Origin: Acidovorax sp. RAC01
GTDB lineage: Bacteria; Pseudomonadota; Gammaproteobacteria; Burkholderiales; Burkholderiaceae_C
Reading direction: 5' to 3'
Assembly (NCBI RefSeq): GCF_001714725.1
Contig: NZ_CP016447.1
Span: 930,001-994,000, forward strand
DNA: 64,000 nt
In this document: piece after piece, positions 1 through 8,011 of the stretch
Numbering within the stretch: position 1 is the stretch's first letter
Layout: each line of letters starts with the position of its first letter
Notes under the pieces: model-generated
What the model was told of the DNA's origin: nothing
The model's database searches: none
Seen by the model: only the letters and a program-made list of their open reading frames with translations
Program-made: the position numbers and the translations under genes

Positions 1-137
1 AAGGCCTTGTAGACCATGCCAAAGCCGCCGACGCCCAGCAGCGACAGGATCTCGAACTCCCCGAGGCGGCTCCCCGGCGGTAGCGCATCGACATGGTTCA
101 TGTCGGCAGAGCGGACAGGACTGGCGAAATCCGTCAT
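1..137 (-). CDS. Serine/threonine protein kinase, N-terminal fragment (runs off window)
   Basis: Only the first 45 codons are in the window; the gene continues beyond base 1. The fragment ends in LLGVGGFGMVYKA, the glycine-rich nucleotide-binding loop (G-x-G-x-x-G) of eukaryotic-type (Hanks) protein kinases, preceded by a short polar leader of about 27 residues. The rest of the kinase and any sensor domain cannot be seen. It would phosphorylate Ser/Thr on unknown partners. It is divergent from rlmJ. The start is the ATG at 137-135; an internal Met at codon 13 is an alternative. The fold assignment is good because the loop is textbook; the function is open. Confidence 0.75.
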   Translation of the reverse strand, partial: MTDFASPVRSADMNHVDALPPGSRLGEFEILSLLGVGGFGMVYKA

Positions 138-460
138 GACACGCGTGCCCCGGCATGCAGGCAGGAGGTGGCCACAGAATGACCGGCGGCGGCCGCGGGC
201 AGCGGTACCGCAGCCAGGCAAGCATCCATGAGGGCTCTCTCGTTACGCATCAGAAACCAGGCTCCTTTGCCAAAACTGTCACCTGCGGGCTGGCGGAAAG
301 TTGCCGATTGTGCCGCGGCACCGGCCTGCACACCATGCCATGTTTGCCATTCGTCAGGTTCTTGCCGCATACCTTGCACGCCCTGCCTTGCGGCCATGGA
401 CGGCACCGCCAGCGCGCGCCACTTTCAAACCTGCCATGCACCAGTCGTTACCATTGGGCG
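138..460. other. Intergenic region between divergent kinase and rlmJ genes
   Basis: This 323-base stretch separates the kinase start from rlmJ. Open frames cross it, including an in-frame upstream extension of rlmJ, but none gives a recognisable protein. It presumably holds both promoters; I see no convincing sigma-70 boxes, terminator or repeat. Confidence 0.5.
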
Positions 461-1348
461 ATGTTCAGTTATCGACACGCCTTCCACGCGGGCAACCACG
501 CCGATGTGCTCAAGCACACCGTCCTCATTGCCGCCCTGCAACACCTCACCGAGAAAGACGCGGCGCTGACCGTACTGGACACCCATGCGGGAGCAGGCCT
601 GTACCGGCTCGACGGCGACTATGCCAGCACCAGCGGCGAGGCGGCCGATGGCGTGGCCCGCCTGTTTGCGCCCACCGCGCCAGCGCTCACCCCTGCGCTG
701 CAGGCCTACGTGGACATGGTGCGGGCATTCAACCAAGGCAGCACCCTGCGTGTGTACCCCGGATCGCCCTTCATCAGCCAGCGCCTGTTGCGTGACCACG
801 ACAAACTCAAGCTGTTTGAGCTGCACCCCACCGATCTGCGGGCGCTGGCGGGCAATGTGGCCCAGCTCGAAGCCGGCCGCCAGGTAGCCGTGCTGCACGA
901 AGACGGCTTTGAAGGCATCCGCAAGTTTTTGCCCCCACCGGCCCGCCGCGCCCTGGTGCTGTGCGATCCCAGCTATGAAATCAAGAGCGACTACGGCAAG
1001 GTGCTCGACATGGCGGCCGATTCGCTCAAGCGCTTTGCCACCGGCACCTACGCGTTCTGGTACCCCATCATCCCGCGGCCCGAGGCGCACAACCTGCCCC
1101 GGCGCCTGAAGACGCTGGCCACCAAGGCCGGCAAGGGCTGGCTGCACGCCACCCTGACCGTCAAGAACAGCAAACCCACCGAAAACGCTGCGGGTGACCT
1201 CAAGCGCCCAGGCCTGCCGGCCAGCGGCATGTTTCTCATCAACCCGCCCTTCACCCTGAAGGCGGCGTTGAAAACCGCCCTGCCGCAGATGGTCGAACTG
1301 CTGGGTCAGGACAAGCACGCCACGCACACGCTCGAATCGGGCGGCTGA
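461..1348 (+). CDS. rlmJ: 23S rRNA (adenine-2030-N6)-methyltransferase RlmJ
   Basis: The product (295 aa) transfers a methyl group from SAM to A2030 of 23S rRNA. The start was set at the ATG at 461 because the protein then begins MFSYRHAFHAGNHADVLKH, which matches the conserved N-terminus of RlmJ/YhiR. The open frame extends 102 codons further upstream, but that part is not protein-like. The catalytic motif appears as LCDPSYE (the family's DPPY-type motif). Length fits the family (about 280 aa in E. coli). It stands alone, convergent with the RlpA-like gene, with a strong hairpin between the two. Confidence 0.95.
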   Translation: MFSYRHAFHAGNHADVLKHTVLIAALQHLTEKDAALTVLDTHAGAGLYRLDGDYASTSGEAADGVARLFAPTAPALTPALQAYVDMVRAFNQGSTLRVYPGSPFISQRLLRDHDKLKLFELHPTDLRALAGNVAQLEAGRQVAVLHEDGFEGIRKFLPPPARRALVLCDPSYEIKSDYGKVLDMAADSLKRFATGTYAFWYPIIPRPEAHNLPRRLKTLATKAGKGWLHATLTVKNSKPTENAAGDLKRPGLPASGMFLINPPFTLKAALKTALPQMVELLGQDKHATHTLESGG

Positions 1349-1351
1349 TCG

Positions 1352-1376
1352 CACCGAAGGCGCACCGCCTTCGGTG
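1352..1376. terminator. Bidirectional hairpin between convergent rlmJ and RlpA-like genes
   Basis: A perfect 11-bp inverted repeat (CACCGAAGGCG / CGCCTTCGGTG) with a 3-base loop lies 4 bases after the rlmJ stop and 13 bases before the stop of the convergent gene. There is no long T tract, so it is a strong-hairpin terminator or mRNA 3' end for either strand. Its core resembles the hairpin at 57085-57111. Confidence 0.65.
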
Positions 1377-1389
1377 AGGTCTGCTGTAC

Positions 1390-1974
1390 TCACGGGGCCG
1401 GACAGGTCCGGTCGCCCTCTTCCAGCGCAAACAGCTCCACGGGCTTGAGCCCCAGGCCAACCATGCCCAGCACCTCCGCGGCGCCGCGGCTCAGGTCGAT
1501 GACGCGGTTACCCGTGTGCGGGCCGCGGTCGTTGATGCGCACCACCACCGATCGCCCCGTGATCTGACTGCGCACGCACACATGGGAGCCAAACGGCAGC
1601 GTGGGGTGGGCTGCGGTCAGCGCCTTCATGTCAAACAGCTCACCGCTGGCGGTGCGCCGCTTGTGAAAGCGCGCCCCGTACCACGATGCCAGCCCGACCT
1701 CATCGGCAGAAGGCTCCAGTACGGGCGGGGGAACCAGCGGCGCACCGGGCAGTGGCGACGCGTCGGTGGCGGGTGGGTCGATCAGCATGGCCTCCCCGGG
1801 CACGCTCAGCAGGTGCGGCGCGATGGCATCCGGTTCGGCCACCAGCCCCTGCTGCGCCACAGCAGACAGCGTGCACACCCACAGCAGCCCGCCTGCCAGC
1901 GCGGCCATGAAAGCCCGCCCCCCTGGCGGGCGCCGGGAGAGCTGCGCAGCGCCACTGCTGCCCCGTCCCTGCAT
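1390..1974 (-). CDS. RlpA-like double-psi beta-barrel septal ring protein
   Basis: RlpA-family proteins are exported and act on or bind denuded peptidoglycan at the septum. The 194-aa product has a hydrophobic signal segment (around MAALAGGLLWVCTLSA) and then a double-psi beta-barrel domain with the hallmark GLASWYGARFHKRRTASGE and VRINDRGPHTGNRVIDLS. No SPOR domain is present, so it is a short version of the family. The start chosen is the ATG at 1974-1972, which overlaps the metF stop as ATGA and implies translational coupling. A frame running further upstream inside metF is not needed. A cell-wall protein at the end of a methyl-cycle operon is unexpected. Confidence 0.85.
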   Translation of the reverse strand: MQGRGSSGAAQLSRRPPGGRAFMAALAGGLLWVCTLSAVAQQGLVAEPDAIAPHLLSVPGEAMLIDPPATDASPLPGAPLVPPPVLEPSADEVGLASWYGARFHKRRTASGELFDMKALTAAHPTLPFGSHVCVRSQITGRSVVVRINDRGPHTGNRVIDLSRGAAEVLGMVGLGLKPVELFALEEGDRTCPAP

Positions 1975-2825
1975 CAGATGCCCAGCCGGCGGCAGATCTC
2001 CAGCGTCGCCGCACTCTGGTTCATGGTGTAGAAGTGCAGCGCGGGCACACCGGCCACGCGCAGCTGGTCGCACAGGTCGGTCACCACATCCAGGCCAAAC
2101 GCCTTGATGCTGACCGTGTCGTCGCCAAAGGCCTGCAGGCGCAGGCGGATCCAGCGCGGAATCTCGGCACCGCAGGCGTCCGAAAAACGCATCAGCTGCG
2201 TCGAGCTGGCAATCGGCATGATGCCGGGCACCACCGGCACATCGGCGCCCAGCCGCTGGGCGTCTTCCACAAAGCGAAAGTACGCATCGCTGTTGTAGAA
2301 GTACTGCGTGATGGCGGCGTCGGCCCCGGCCTGCACCTTGGCCACGTAGGCCTGCAGATCGGACTCAGGCGAGCGTGCCTGCGGGTGCACCTCGGGGTAG
2401 GCCGCCACTTCGATGTGAAAGTCGTTGCCCGTCTCGGCCCGGATGAACGCCACCAGATCGCTGGCGTAGTGGAACTCGCCACCCGCGCCGTAGCCGCTGG
2501 GCAGGTCACCGCGCAGGGCCACCAGGCGGCGCACACCCATGGCCTTCAGGGTGGCCAGCTGCTCGCGCACCGACTGGCGCGTGGCACCAATGCACGAAAA
2601 GTGCGATGCGGCGCTCACACCCTCGGCCAAGATCTCGCGCACGGTGGCAAACGTGCCCTCCTGCGTGGAGCCGCCGGCGCCATACGTCACCGAGCAAAAG
2701 TCGGGCTGCAGTGCGTACAGCTGCTGGCGTGCCACGCGCAGCTTGTCAGCACCCTCGGGCGTCTTGGGCGGGAAAAATTCAAAGCTCACCGGGAATCCGG
2801 TGCCCTGTGCATTGGCGGCATTCAT
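1974..2825 (-). CDS. metF: 5,10-methylenetetrahydrofolate reductase (NAD(P)H)
   Basis: MetF is a FAD enzyme that reduces 5,10-methylene-THF to 5-methyl-THF, the methyl donor for methionine synthesis. The product is 283 aa (E. coli 296). It opens with VSFEFFPPKTPEGADKL, the conserved catalytic-Glu segment, and continues with DFCSVTYGAGGSTQ, HFSCIGATR and the ITQYFYNSDAYFRFVEDA region. It overlaps tlyA upstream and the RlpA-like gene downstream by ATGA at each end, so the three are translated as a coupled set under the ahcY leader. The pairing with ahcY makes biochemical sense: one regenerates homocysteine, the other supplies its methyl group. Confidence 0.96.
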   Translation of the reverse strand: MNAANAQGTGFPVSFEFFPPKTPEGADKLRVARQQLYALQPDFCSVTYGAGGSTQEGTFATVREILAEGVSAASHFSCIGATRQSVREQLATLKAMGVRRLVALRGDLPSGYGAGGEFHYASDLVAFIRAETGNDFHIEVAAYPEVHPQARSPESDLQAYVAKVQAGADAAITQYFYNSDAYFRFVEDAQRLGADVPVVPGIMPIASSTQLMRFSDACGAEIPRWIRLRLQAFGDDTVSIKAFGLDVVTDLCDQLRVAGVPALHFYTMNQSAATLEICRRLGI

Positions 2826-3826
2826 GCAGCGCTGCTCCTGGTTGCGTACACAAAAAATTCGCGGTTTCCGTCACCGCCCTCGATGGGGCTGTCGAGCCAG
2901 GCCTGCACGGCCAGGCCCTGCTCGGCGCAGCAGTCGCGGATGCGCTCTTCGACCACGGCGTACAGCGCCGGGCCCTTCACGATGCCCCCCTTGCCCACCT
3001 GGCCGGGCTGCAGCTCAAACTGCGGCTTGACCAGCATCAGCAGGTGGCCGCCCGCCGCCAGCAGCGGCACCAGAGCCGGCAGCACCAGCGTGAGCGAGAT
3101 GAACGACAGGTCGCCCGTCACCACCGCGAAACTGGGGGTGATGTCCACATCCGCACGATCAGCGCGACGGCGGCGCTCGACCGGCAAGGCGCCCTTGGCA
3201 CGGGCCTCGGCACGCCGGGCACGCTCGGCCTTGAAGGCTTCGATGTCGTGCTCCTTGGCATCGGCGCTGTCGTCGTAGGCTTCATCCACCAGGCCGCCGT
3301 TGCGCATCCAGCTGTAGGGCGCCTCGGGCTGGGTGTCATTGTCTTCGTCCAGCTCGACAACTTCCGACAGCGCCAGCTCGCAGCCGTCCTGCAGTGCCTG
3401 CGCGGTCATCGAGCGTGCGTTCAGGCCCTCGACGCAGACCACGCGGGCATCATCACGAAGGCGCTCATGCAGCTGGGCATGGCCCACGTCCACACCGATC
3501 ACCTGCGCAGCACCGTGCTGCAGCAGGCAGTCGGTAAAGCCGCCGGTGCTCTGGCCCACGTCCAGGCAACGCTTGCCCGTGACATCAAGACCCACCGCAC
3601 GCAGCGCGCTTTCGAGCTTGAGGCCCCCGCGCGAGAGGTACTTGGCCTCGGCATCGTCGAGCAGGCGCACCTCGGCCACAGTCGGGATGTCATCGCCGTT
3701 CTTGCCCACCTTCTGCCAGGGCGCCAGCGGTGAAAGCCGCCACTCGACCCCCGCAGCGATCAGGCGCTGGGCCTGCGACCGCGTGGCCGCATGGCCCGAA
3801 TCCACCAGAAATACGTCTGCGCGCAT
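2822..3826 (-). CDS. tlyA: TlyA-family rRNA 2'-O-methyltransferase (S4 + FtsJ domains)
   Basis: The family 2'-O-methylates rRNA cytidines using SAM. The 334-aa product starts with an S4 RNA-binding domain (MRADVFLVDSGHAATRSQAQ), followed by an FtsJ-like Rossmann fold with the SAM site DVGQSTGGFTDCLLQHG and later the catalytic-lysine region MLVKPQFE. Oddity: about 75 residues at roughly 145-220 are highly charged (acidic DEDND and later Arg/Ala-rich RRAEARAKG stretches) and fall in the middle of the catalytic domain. Typical family members are about 250-275 aa, so this looks like an inserted loop. It sits in the ahcY-metF group. The Shine-Dalgarno AAGGA lies at the edge of the adjacent repeat A copy. 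Confidence 0.9.
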   Translation of the reverse strand: MRADVFLVDSGHAATRSQAQRLIAAGVEWRLSPLAPWQKVGKNGDDIPTVAEVRLLDDAEAKYLSRGGLKLESALRAVGLDVTGKRCLDVGQSTGGFTDCLLQHGAAQVIGVDVGHAQLHERLRDDARVVCVEGLNARSMTAQALQDGCELALSEVVELDEDNDTQPEAPYSWMRNGGLVDEAYDDSADAKEHDIEAFKAERARRAEARAKGALPVERRRRADRADVDITPSFAVVTGDLSFISLTLVLPALVPLLAAGGHLLMLVKPQFELQPGQVGKGGIVKGPALYAVVEERIRDCCAEQGLAVQAWLDSPIEGGDGNREFFVYATRSSAA

Positions 3827-3837
3827 CGCGCCCGTCC

Positions 3838-3907
3838 TTTTTTTGAATAAAAACAGCCTGTAGGGCCTGTATTTAATGACTTTAAAGCTATCACTTTAGT
3901 AGCAAAC
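3838..3907 (-). repeat. Repeat A, copy 1 (upstream of tlyA)
   Basis: An AT-rich element in a G+C-rich background. Read on the minus strand it runs GCTACTAAAGTGATAGC, then a central part, then ACAGGCTGTTTTTATTCAAA. It aligns with copies at 8866, 16503, 25965, 38951, 49332 and 63344. Its end supplies the A-rich bases just before the tlyA ribosome binding site. Confidence 0.75.
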
Positions 3908-4212
3908 ACGTCACCCTGCCCGTAGGGGCACTCGGGCCAGGAACATCAGCCACTCCGCCGGTCACCGCGCTGTGCAGCCGCCGCACGACACCCGGTGCCG
4001 CAGTGGCACGGGGCCACTGCGCCAGCACGAACCGCGGCATTTTGCAGCCAGTCCCCACGCTCCACGCGGCCGACGTGGCCACCCAGCTGCAGCTGCGCAG
4101 ACGCCGGACGCTACCGTCCAGACGGACTGCACGGCAGCACAGGCCACCCCGAAGCCGTGGCCGAACAGGCCTGCAGGCTACCGCGCAGACTTGTCCGTTC
4201 GCAACCCGCCGC
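3908..4212. other. Gap between ahcY and tlyA
   Basis: About 305 bases with no gene I can support. Open frames on both strands here are Arg/Pro/Ala-rich and resemble no family. No T-tract terminator is visible, so transcription could continue from ahcY into tlyA-metF, but this is not shown. Confidence 0.5.
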
Positions 4213-5646
4213 TTAGTAGCGGTAGGTGTTGGCCTTGTAAGGGCCCTGCCTGGGCACGCCAATGTAGGCGGCCTGCTCGTCGGTCAGTTCGGTCAGCATG
4301 GCGCCGACCTTCTTGAGGTGCAGGCGCGCGACCTTCTCGTCCAGGTGCTTGGGCAGCACGTAGACCTTGCCCACTTCGTACTCGTTTTGCTTGGTGAACA
4401 GCTCGATCTGCGCAATGGTCTGGTTGGCAAAGCTGGACGACATGACGAAGCTGGGGTGACCGGTGGCGCAGCCCAGATTGACCAGGCGGCCCTTGGCCAG
4501 CAGCGTGATCTTCTTGCCATCAGGGAAGATGACGTGGTCGACCTGGGGCTTAATCTCGTCCCACTGCAGCTTCTCGAGCGAAGCCACATCGATCTCGTTG
4601 TCGAAGTGACCGATGTTGCAGACGATGGCTTCGTCCTTCATGGCGGCCATGTGCTCGTAGCGGATCACGTTCTTGTTGCCGGTGGCAGACACGAAGATGT
4701 CGCACTTGTCAGCGGCGTATTCCATGGTCACGACCTTGTAGCCTTCCATCGCGGCCTGCAGGGCGTTGATGGGGTCGATCTCGGTCACCCACACCTGGGC
4801 GCTCAGGGCGCGCAGGGCCTGGGCCGAGCCCTTGCCCACGTCGCCGTAACCGGCCACGCAGGCGACCTTGCCGGCAATCATCACGTCGGTGGCGCGCTTG
4901 ATCGAATCGACCAGCGATTCGCGGCAGCCGTACAGGTTGTCGAACTTGCTCTTGGTCACCGAGTCGTTCACGTTGATGGCGCGGAACATCAGGCTGCCCT
5001 TGGCGGCCATTTCGTTCAGGCGCAGCACGCCGGTGGTGGTTTCTTCGGTCACGCCAACGATCTGGGCGCTCTTGCGGCTGTACCAGGTGGGGTCCACGGC
5101 CAGCTTGGCCTTGATGGCGTTGAACAGGCAGGTCTCTTCTTCGCTCGTGGGGTTGGCGATCAGCGAAGCATCCTTTTCGGCGCGCTTGCCCAGGTGCATG
5201 AGCAGCGTGGCGTCGCCGCCGTCGTCCAGGATCATGTTGGGGCCCTCGCCCTCGGTGCCAGCGGCGCCAAAGTCAAAGATGCGGTGCGTGTAGTCCCAGT
5301 AGTCGGCCAGGGTTTCGCCCTTGATGGCAAACACCGGCGTGCCAGCGGCTGCGATGGCGGCAGCGGCGTGATCCTGGGTGGAGAAGATGTTGCACGAGGC
5401 CCAGCGCACATTGGCGCCCAGGGCTTGCAGGGTTTCGATCAGCACGGCCGTCTGGATGGTCATGTGCAGCGAACCGGTGATGCGCGCGCCCTTCAGGGGC
5501 TGTGCCTTGGCGAATTCTTCGCGGATGGCCATCAGGCCAGGCATCTCGGTTTCGGCGATCTTGATTTCTTTGCGGCCCCATTCGGCCAGGCCGATGTCGG
5601 CAATGATGCAGTCGGTATTGACGGGGGCGTTGACGCGGGCGTTCAT
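4213..5646 (-). CDS. ahcY: S-adenosylhomocysteinase (AdoHcy hydrolase)
   Basis: The cytoplasmic NAD-dependent enzyme splits S-adenosylhomocysteine into adenosine and homocysteine, relieving product inhibition of methyltransferases. The 477-aa protein carries the substrate-site segments [17 protein letters not shown] and [18 protein letters not shown], the Rossmann motif [16 protein letters not shown], and the C-terminal [17 protein letters not shown] and KANTYRY end typical of the family. It is the long form with the roughly 40-residue insert usual in proteobacteria. The start is the ATG at 5646-5644 ([17 protein letters not shown]), not the upstream in-frame start. An SAH riboswitch in the leader controls it; tlyA and metF follow. 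Confidence 0.97.
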   Translation of the reverse strand: MNARVNAPVNTDCIIADIGLAEWGRKEIKIAETEMPGLMAIREEFAKAQPLKGARITGSLHMTIQTAVLIETLQALGANVRWASCNIFSTQDHAAAAIAAAGTPVFAIKGETLADYWDYTHRIFDFGAAGTEGEGPNMILDDGGDATLLMHLGKRAEKDASLIANPTSEEETCLFNAIKAKLAVDPTWYSRKSAQIVGVTEETTTGVLRLNEMAAKGSLMFRAINVNDSVTKSKFDNLYGCRESLVDSIKRATDVMIAGKVACVAGYGDVGKGSAQALRALSAQVWVTEIDPINALQAAMEGYKVVTMEYAADKCDIFVSATGNKNVIRYEHMAAMKDEAIVCNIGHFDNEIDVASLEKLQWDEIKPQVDHVIFPDGKKITLLAKGRLVNLGCATGHPSFVMSSSFANQTIAQIELFTKQNEYEVGKVYVLPKHLDEKVARLHLKKVGAMLTELTDEQAAYIGVPRQGPYKANTYRY

Positions 5647-5726
5647 GATGGTTTTGCTCCAAAGCACGTTTGAAAAACCACTGGTCGCGCAAGTGAAATG
5701 AAACAGCTCACCACACGAGAAGTGGA

Positions 5727-5800
5727 TGAGCGTCGTTGCTAGATGACTCCGAGCCTCACGCCCCGCTGTTGTTGCTGGGGGCGCTGCAACGCTCCTCGGA
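5727..5800 (-). promoter_or_regulatory. SAH riboswitch in the ahcY leader
   Basis: On the minus strand the leader begins CCGAGGAGCGTTGCAGCG (5799-5782), continues to GAGGCTCGGAG (5757-5747) and ends CAACGACGCTCA (5738-5727). CCGAG (5799-5795) pairs with CTCGG (5753-5749) to form P1. GTTGC pairs with GCAAC to form the internal hairpin. GAGCG (5794-5790) pairs with CGCTC (5732-5728) as the pseudoknot. Sequence and pairing order match the known S-adenosylhomocysteine riboswitch found before ahcY in beta/gammaproteobacteria, an ON switch when SAH accumulates. It ends about 80 bases before the ahcY start. Confidence 0.92.
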
Positions 5801-5807
5801 TTTGCGG

Positions 5808-5813
5808 ATTTTA
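5808..5813 (-). promoter_or_regulatory. Probable -10 box for the ahcY riboswitch transcript
   Basis: TAAAAT on the minus strand lies 8 bases before the first paired base of the riboswitch, the right distance for transcription to start just before P1. No good -35 hexamer is seen at the expected spacing, so this is a weak assignment supported mainly by position. Confidence 0.45.
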
Positions 5814-5992
5814 TGACATCCGGCCGGACAGCGCACTGCCCCGCGCCAATGCAAGCCCCGCGCCGACCCGCCAGCCACCCCGTTTCCTACAGCGCTCATC
5901 CATGCTGCTGGGTGTAATCCAAAGCGTGAGTTCGCCACCGCCCAGCCAACGGGCGGCGGTTCCCATCCAGACCTACCGAGAAAGGCTCCCCC

Positions 5993-6226
5993 ATGAAAAA
6001 GCTCATCCTCATCAGCTTCGTTGCTGCCAGCGTTGCAGGCCTGGCTGCCTGTGATGTGAAGAAGACCCAGGAGGGCAATGTCACGGTACCCAAGTACGAA
6101 GTGGAAAAGACCCAGTCGGGCGACGTGACCCTGCCCAAGTACGACGTGAAGACCCCTGACGTGAACGTGACCACCGAGAAGAAGGAAATCGAGGTGCCGA
6201 AGGTCGAGGTCACGCCCGCCAAGTAA
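5993..6226 (+). CDS. Small lipoprotein with internal repeats
   Basis: A 77-aa protein with a lipoprotein signal (MKKLILISFVAASVAGLAAC; lipobox LAAC). The mature part is a short, highly charged chain with a repeated unit: VKKTQEGNVTVPKYEVE and then KTQSGDVTLPKYDVK, followed by weaker copies around DVNVTTEKKEIEVPKVEV. The alternating Val/charged pattern suggests a beta-strand or extended periplasmic peptide anchored to a membrane. GAGAAAGG precedes the ATG at a good distance. It is divergent from ahcY. I do not recognise the family; the function is unknown. Confidence 0.85.
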   Translation: MKKLILISFVAASVAGLAACDVKKTQEGNVTVPKYEVEKTQSGDVTLPKYDVKTPDVNVTTEKKEIEVPKVEVTPAK

Positions 6227-6370
6227 GCGCGCTCACGGAGCAGACGGCAAAGAACGGCGACCTACCGGGCCCGGCGCCAGCCGGGCGCCACCCTGCACCT
6301 CGGTGCACGGGATAATCGCCGGGTCTTTGCCACTTATTGCGCCACGCGGCCCAGCGTGGCCCCTGCCTGA

Positions 6371-8005
6371 ATGTCTGCACCGTTCCTCGACGAAACCCGG
6401 CGCCGCCGCACGTTTGCCATCATCTCCCACCCCGACGCCGGTAAAACCACGCTGACGGAAAAGCTGCTGCTGTTCTCGGGCGCAATACAGATCGCGGGTG
6501 CGGTCAAGGGCCGCAAGGCCAGCCGGCACGCCACGTCCGACTGGATGGAGATCGAAAAGCAGCGCGGCATCTCGGTGGCGTCGTCCGTCATGCAGATGCT
6601 GTACCGCGAACACGTGATCAACCTGCTCGACACGCCCGGCCACAAGGACTTTTCGGAAGACACCTACCGCGTGCTCACCGCCGTCGATTCAGCCCTGATG
6701 GTGATCGACGCCGCCAACGGTGTGGAAGCGCAAACCCGCCGCCTGATCGAGGTCTGCCGCCAGCGCGACACACCCATCATCACCTTCGTCAACAAGATGG
6801 ACCGCGAAGTGCGCGACCCGCTGGACATCATGGACGAGGTGGAGCGCGAGCTGGGCATGCCCTGCTGCCCCATGACCTGGCCCGTGGGCCAGGGCAAGGC
6901 CTTCGGCGGCATCATCAACCTGCGCACCCAGACCATGACCGTGTTCGAGTCGGGCAGCGAGCGCAGGCCACAGGATTTCGAAGCCATCCCGCTGACGGAC
7001 GTGGACACTCTGCGCGCCCGCTTTGGCGCCGAATTCGACACCGCCATGGACAGCATGGAACTGGCCGTGGGCGCATCGCCCGCGTGGGACCACGCGGCCT
7101 TCCTGGCCGGCAAGCTGACCCCGGTGTTCTTCGGCTCGGGCGTGAACAACTTCGGGGTGATGGAAGTGCTGGACGCCCTGGTGGACATGGCCCCGCCCCC
7201 CGGCCCGCGCGTGAGCACGCTCGAAGTGAACAAACAGCCCGTGGTCAAGACCATCCAGCCCGAAGACGAAGGCTTCTCGGGCGTGGTGTTCAAGGTGCAG
7301 GCCAACATGGACGCCAACCACCGCGACCGCATCGCCTTTGTGCGCGTGGCGAGCGGCAAGTACACACCGGGCATGAAGCTCAAGGTGCAGCGCACCGCCA
7401 AGGAGCTGCGCCCCACCTCGGTCGTGACCTTCATGAGCCAGCGCCGCGAGGCGGTGGAAGAGGCCTATGCAGGCGACATCATCGGATTTACCACCCACGG
7501 TGGCGTGCAGCTGGGCGACACCATTACCGACGGCGCCAACCTGCAGTTCACCGGCCTACCCTTCTTCGCACCCGAGATGTTCATGACCGTGGTGCTCAAG
7601 AACCCGCTGCGCACCAAACAGCTCCAGCAGGGCCTGGCCCAGCTGGGAGAGGAAGGCGCGATCCAGGTCTTCAAGCCCGACGCCGGCGGCAACATGCTGC
7701 TGGGCGCCGTGGGCCAGTTGCAGTTTGAAGTGGTACAGCACCGCCTGAAGGCCGAGTACGACGCGGACATCCGGCTGGAAGGCTGCCAGTACACCGGCGC
7801 CCGCTGGATCACGGCCGACACGGCCGCTGACCTGCGCGCCTTCACCGACGCCTACCCGCTGCGCCTGGCGCACGACGCGGCCGACACCTTGGCCTATCTG
7901 TGCACATCGCCGTACGACGTGCGGCTGGCGCAGGAGCGGTTCCCGAAGATCCATTTCCACCCGCTGCGGGAGCATGCGGGGCTGGCGCTGCAAAAAGCGG
8001 GTTGA
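6371..8005 (+). CDS. prfC: Peptide chain release factor 3 (RF3 GTPase)
   Basis: RF3 is a translational GTPase that removes RF1/RF2 from the ribosome after termination. The 544-aa product has all G motifs: G1 SHPDAGKTT, the switch region with GISVASSVM, G3 DTPGHKDFSEDTYR and G4 VNKMDREVRDP. A beta-barrel domain and the RF3-specific C-terminal domain follow (FFGSGVNNFGV, PLRTKQLQQGLAQLGEEGA). Length is close to E. coli RF3 (529 aa). It is followed after 6 bases by a HAD phosphatase gene, so the two are probably co-transcribed. Confidence 0.97.
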   Translation: MSAPFLDETRRRRTFAIISHPDAGKTTLTEKLLLFSGAIQIAGAVKGRKASRHATSDWMEIEKQRGISVASSVMQMLYREHVINLLDTPGHKDFSEDTYRVLTAVDSALMVIDAANGVEAQTRRLIEVCRQRDTPIITFVNKMDREVRDPLDIMDEVERELGMPCCPMTWPVGQGKAFGGIINLRTQTMTVFESGSERRPQDFEAIPLTDVDTLRARFGAEFDTAMDSMELAVGASPAWDHAAFLAGKLTPVFFGSGVNNFGVMEVLDALVDMAPPPGPRVSTLEVNKQPVVKTIQPEDEGFSGVVFKVQANMDANHRDRIAFVRVASGKYTPGMKLKVQRTAKELRPTSVVTFMSQRREAVEEAYAGDIIGFTTHGGVQLGDTITDGANLQFTGLPFFAPEMFMTVVLKNPLRTKQLQQGLAQLGEEGAIQVFKPDAGGNMLLGAVGQLQFEVVQHRLKAEYDADIRLEGCQYTGARWITADTAADLRAFTDAYPLRLAHDAADTLAYLCTSPYDVRLAQERFPKIHFHPLREHAGLALQKAG

Positions 8006-8011
8006 TCTCGC

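Noticed and set aside
4003..5673. Open frame of 556 codons opposite ahcY
   Set aside because: The ahcY reading is certain by motif; the opposite frame gives a His/Val/Gly-rich chain without homology.
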